From Pseudomonadota bacterium (GTDB lineage Bacteria > Pseudomonadota > Gammaproteobacteria > Steroidobacterales > Steroidobacteraceae): a stretch of DNA of 27,487 bases. Position 1 is the first letter of the stretch. Every line of letters starts with the position of its first letter. Location of the stretch: positions 1 through 27,487 of the forward strand of contig JAJXYU010000011.1 in the NCBI GenBank assembly GCA_021780395.1. The letters are read 5' to 3'. The translations under genes were made by a program, and so were the position numbers. The notes beneath the pieces are model-generated. The model had not been told where the DNA came from, searched no databases, and saw only the letters and a list, made by a program, of their open reading frames with translations. Positions 25,266 through 27,487 of the stretch are shown piece by piece.

Positions 25266-25706
25266 TCATGCGAGCAGGTGCGGAGTCCAGTCGCCGACGC
25301 ATTCGACGATGTCGCGATAGGCCTGATCGAACGCCTCGCGCGGCAGGCGGTACGGGTCCGCGACGTCGCGGTCGCCGCGCCATTTGCCGAGCTTGAAGAT
25401 CCGGCCGCGGAATTGCGGAAACTGCTCGACCATCCAGCGCCGGTGGCCGTCGTCGAGCGCGAGCACCACGTCCGCCGCCGCCAGCAGCGCCGCGTTCACT
25501 TGCCGGGCCCGATGCTCGAGGAGGTCGTGGCCGTGATCTTTCATCACTTCGCGCGCGAGCGGATCCGCCGGGTAACCGACGAGCGCCGCGATCCCGGCGG
25601 ATGCGACTCTTTTAGGGGTCGCGCGCAGCCGATCCTTCAGCACGGCCTCGGCCATCGGGCTGCGGCAGATGTTGCCGGTACAGACGACGAGAATCGAATC
25701 GAACAT
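25266..25706 (-). CDS. Low-molecular-weight protein-tyrosine phosphatase (Wzb/EpsP-like)
   Basis: Such phosphatases remove phosphate from the tyrosine-rich tail of Wzc-type kinases and so control polymer length and export. The product has 146 aa, typical of the family. The P-loop VCTGNICRSPMAEA has the nucleophile Cys9 and Arg15, and the general acid is Asp117 in DVADPYRLP. It sits inside the export locus on the opposite strand, between the transferase and the Wza-like gene, so its expression is separate from, and could even oppose, its neighbours. The ATG at 25706 is the only sensible start, since the P-loop begins at residue 8. The target is inferred from context. Confidence 0.93.
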   Translation of the reverse strand: MFDSILVVCTGNICRSPMAEAVLKDRLRATPKRVASAGIAALVGYPADPLAREVMKDHGHDLLEHRARQVNAALLAAADVVLALDDGHRRWMVEQFPQFRGRIFKLGKWRGDRDVADPYRLPREAFDQAYRDIVECVGDWTPHLLA

Positions 25707-25786
25707 CGAAAACCCTGGGGTGGTGGCCGACAGATCTTAACACCGGGGATATGGAAACGCGGATGCCGTGGTGGAAACAGTTCGGG

Positions 25787-25792
25787 TAGACT
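25787..25792 (+). promoter_or_regulatory. Possible -10 box of the Wza-like gene
   Basis: TAGACT is 41 bases before the proposed TTG start. The -35 region is poor. It lies in the 126-base divergent gap between the phosphatase and the export gene, where nothing else clear is seen. Confidence 0.25.
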
Positions 25793-25832
25793 GCTCGCTT
25801 CATTCGGGCAGGCCGTGAAATGGAGTCGATCG

Positions 25833-27080
25833 TTGCGAGCGATAGCGCGTAGGTTGGGAACAAGCGGTTGGCGTGAACGTCGAGGGACGGAGGCCTGCAG
25901 CCTGTCCCGGACCCAGGGGTCGCGAGTCGCACGCATCGCGCTGCTTCCCGTCGTGCTCTTGGCCGCGAGCGGTTGCACCTGGTTGATCCCCGGCATGAAC
26001 GTCCACCCAGGGCTTCCCGGGCAGCATCCCTACTTCGTGCATCGATCCGAATCATCGGCGAGGGCGAATAACCGGCTGCGCTATCGAGTGATTCCGATCA
26101 CGCCGCAGGTCGTTGCGTCGTTGCTCGTTCGCGAAGCACCGGCCGATGCGCCGCCGCCGGGCGCACCGAAGCTCAAGGCGCTACTGCCGGCGATGGTACC
26201 GCCGGACTACCGCATCGGGCCCGGGGATCTGATCGACGTGACCGTCTGGGACCATCCCGAACTCAACGCACCCGCCGGGGTGCCGAGCCAGAACGCGGCC
26301 GTGAATGGTCAGTTGGTCTCGAGCGGCGGCAACCTGTTCTATCCGTACGTCGGTACTTTCAAGGTCGCGGGAATGACCGTGGAAGCGGTCCGTCAGTACC
26401 TGACCGCGCACCTGCGGCATCTCATTCAGGATCCGCAGGTCGGCGTGCGCGTGATCGCGTACGGCTCCAAGCGGGTCGAGGTCACCGGTGAGGTCGCGAA
26501 CCCGCGGACGATCACGCTCGGCAACGTTCCACTGGGCGTTCTCCAGGCGATCGACGCGACCGGGGGACTTGCGCCCGGGGCGAGTCGTCGGCGTGTGATC
26601 CTGGTGCGCAACGGCGTGCGTTACGAGATCGATCTCGCGGGACTTCTGTCGGGCAGCCGCCTGGTGCCGAATCCCGAACTCGAGCCGGGTGACATCATCC
26701 ACGTCCCGGATCAGTCGGCCGACCAGATTTTCATGCTCGGCGCGGTCACGCAACAACGCCCGCTTGCGATGACGCAGGACAGGATGACGCTGATCCAGGC
26801 ACTGACCGACGCCGGCGGGCTCGATGCCACCCGCGCGAGCGGCTCGGGGGTGCTGGTGTTTCGGCAGCCCGCGAGCGCAAAGGCCGGTACCGTGGCCGAT
26901 GTGTACGAGATCAACATGAGCACGCCGCAAGGCGTGCTGCTCGCCGGCCAATTTCCGCTGCGTCCCCGCGACGTCGTGTACGTGCAGGCCACCGAGTTCG
27001 CACAATATAACGCCGTGATCAACCAACTGCTGCCGACCATCACCGCGGTGTTCGAACTGAAACAGACGGTGGGGTTCTGA
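25833..27080 (+). CDS. Polysaccharide export outer-membrane lipoprotein (Wza/GumB family)
   Basis: Wza-type proteins form the outer-membrane channel for exopolysaccharide or capsule. The product has about 415 aa. A long basic N-terminus precedes a hydrophobic stretch and the lipobox LLAASGC with Cys48. The Poly_export domain starts near residue 128 (DYRIGPGDLIDVTVWDHPEL). Two SLBB domains follow: VEVTGEVANPRTITLG and IFMLGAVTQQRPLAMTQ. The C-terminal QYNAVINQLLPTITAVF is likely to form the membrane helix. The TTG at 25833 is chosen because GGAG lies 7 bases before it; a TTG at 25854 would shorten the long basic leader. The Wzc-like gene follows after 4 bases. Confidence 0.9.
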   Translation: MRAIARRLGTSGWRERRGTEACSLSRTQGSRVARIALLPVVLLAASGCTWLIPGMNVHPGLPGQHPYFVHRSESSARANNRLRYRVIPITPQVVASLLVREAPADAPPPGAPKLKALLPAMVPPDYRIGPGDLIDVTVWDHPELNAPAGVPSQNAAVNGQLVSSGGNLFYPYVGTFKVAGMTVEAVRQYLTAHLRHLIQDPQVGVRVIAYGSKRVEVTGEVANPRTITLGNVPLGVLQAIDATGGLAPGASRRRVILVRNGVRYEIDLAGLLSGSRLVPNPELEPGDIIHVPDQSADQIFMLGAVTQQRPLAMTQDRMTLIQALTDAGGLDATRASGSGVLVFRQPASAKAGTVADVYEINMSTPQGVLLAGQFPLRPRDVVYVQATEFAQYNAVINQLLPTITAVFELKQTVGF

Positions 27081-27084
27081 CGCG

Positions 27085-27487
27085 ATGTCTGCCGATCCGC
27101 GCATGAACGATGCTCTTTCGTCGTCGCCCTCGTCGCGACTGCGCGCCGCCAGTGACGAGATCAGCTTCCGGGAGATCCTGCAGCTCCTGTATGCCGGTCG
27201 GTGGACGATGGCCGCGATCACCGCCGCGGTGCTCGCGCTCGGCATCGTCTATTTGATCCTTGCGCGCCCGGTCTACCAGGTCAACGGCATCGTCCAGGTC
27301 GAGCAGAACCAGGGTGCGGCCGCGGCTAACGGCAATCCGATGACCTCCTCGATGGGTAACCTGGGATCTCTGCTGTTCGGTTCTCCGGTTCAGGCGGAAG
27401 CGGAGATCCAGATCATCCAGAGCCGGCTGGTGCTCGATCAGGTGATCGACCGGATGCACCTGCTGGTGAAGGCGGAGCCGCGGTATT
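27085..27487 (+). CDS. Polysaccharide co-polymerase / chain-length protein (Wzc/GumC family), partial
   Basis: The frame is open from the ATG at 27085 to the right edge, giving the first 134 residues. A Ser-rich cytoplasmic start is followed by SFREILQLLYAGRW (residues 27-40) and a membrane helix at about 42-60 (AAITAAVLALGIVYLIL). The Wzz-type domain then begins with RPVYQVNGIVQVEQ and continues to AEIQIIQSRLVLDQVIDRM. This layout is the N-terminal half of Wzc, GumC or ExoP, which control chain length and usually carry a C-terminal tyrosine kinase. Whether the kinase is fused here cannot be seen. It lies 4 bases after the Wza-like gene, and a tyrosine phosphatase gene is close by. Confidence 0.88.
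   Translation, partial: MSADPRMNDALSSSPSSRLRAASDEISFREILQLLYAGRWTMAAITAAVLALGIVYLILARPVYQVNGIVQVEQNQGAAAANGNPMTSSMGNLGSLLFGSPVQAEAEIQIIQSRLVLDQVIDRMHLLVKAEPRY

Noticed and set aside
24345..25832. In-frame extension of the Wza-like protein by some 500 codons
   Set aside because: It overlaps the transferase gene in another frame and the phosphatase on the other strand. The lipoprotein signal near 25970 shows the real N-terminus is close to 25833.

Overview
The window is a densely coded chromosomal segment of a high-GC proteobacterium. Nearly every gap is under about 200 bases, and none exceeds 300 bases without a gene. The gene order tig-clpP-clpX-lon-(tRNA-Val, tRNA-Asp)-ppiD, and the cluster mltD-gloB / methyltransferase-rnhA-dnaQ, are typical of Gammaproteobacteria. 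The codon choice (GCG, CGC, CTC, GAC) and the tRNA pair before ppiD suggest a lineage near Xanthomonadales, Nevskiales or Chromatiales. This placement is an inference; no 16S or marker search was possible.

Layout. Positions 1-679 (minus) hold most of a pyrF gene, cut by the left edge. Positions 733-1170 hold an orphan Xre/MbcA/ParS-type antitoxin-like gene. Positions 1211-9777 carry tRNA-Leu, then the protein quality-control set: trigger factor, ClpP, ClpX, Lon, two tRNAs and the periplasmic chaperone PpiD. Heat-shock (sigma-32)-like promoters are visible before clpP and lon. A dedA membrane gene follows and converges with a DUF4136 lipoprotein gene. A minus-strand operon gloB-mltD-fabI (14524-11279) diverges from methyltransferase-rnhA-dnaQ.

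From 16394 the content turns to sugar-nucleotide and polysaccharide metabolism. A nucleotide-sugar epimerase (probably UDP-glucuronate 4-epimerase) and pgi are translationally coupled to dnaQ. A minus-strand GH20-family gene whose catalytic barrel is missing follows, then a complete dTDP-L-rhamnose operon in the order rmlA-rmlC-rmlD-rmlB. After a structured leader come a membrane phosphoglycosyltransferase, a low-molecular-weight tyrosine phosphatase on the opposite strand, a Wza/GumB-type outer-membrane export lipoprotein, and the start of a Wzc/GumC-type co-polymerase cut by the right edge. Together these look like the beginning of a rhamnose-containing exopolysaccharide or capsule locus. 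The precursors are made by Pgi, the epimerase and RmlABCD, the lipid-linked chain is started by the transferase, and export is by the Wza/Wzc pair with the phosphatase as likely counterpart of the kinase.

The main oddities are the barrel-less GH20 protein, the strong hairpin joined to a heat-shock promoter between clpX and lon, the absence of hupB between lon and ppiD, the hairpin-rich leader of the export locus, and the frequent TTG and GTG starts. No complete unknown multi-gene system, CRISPR array or insertion sequence was seen.
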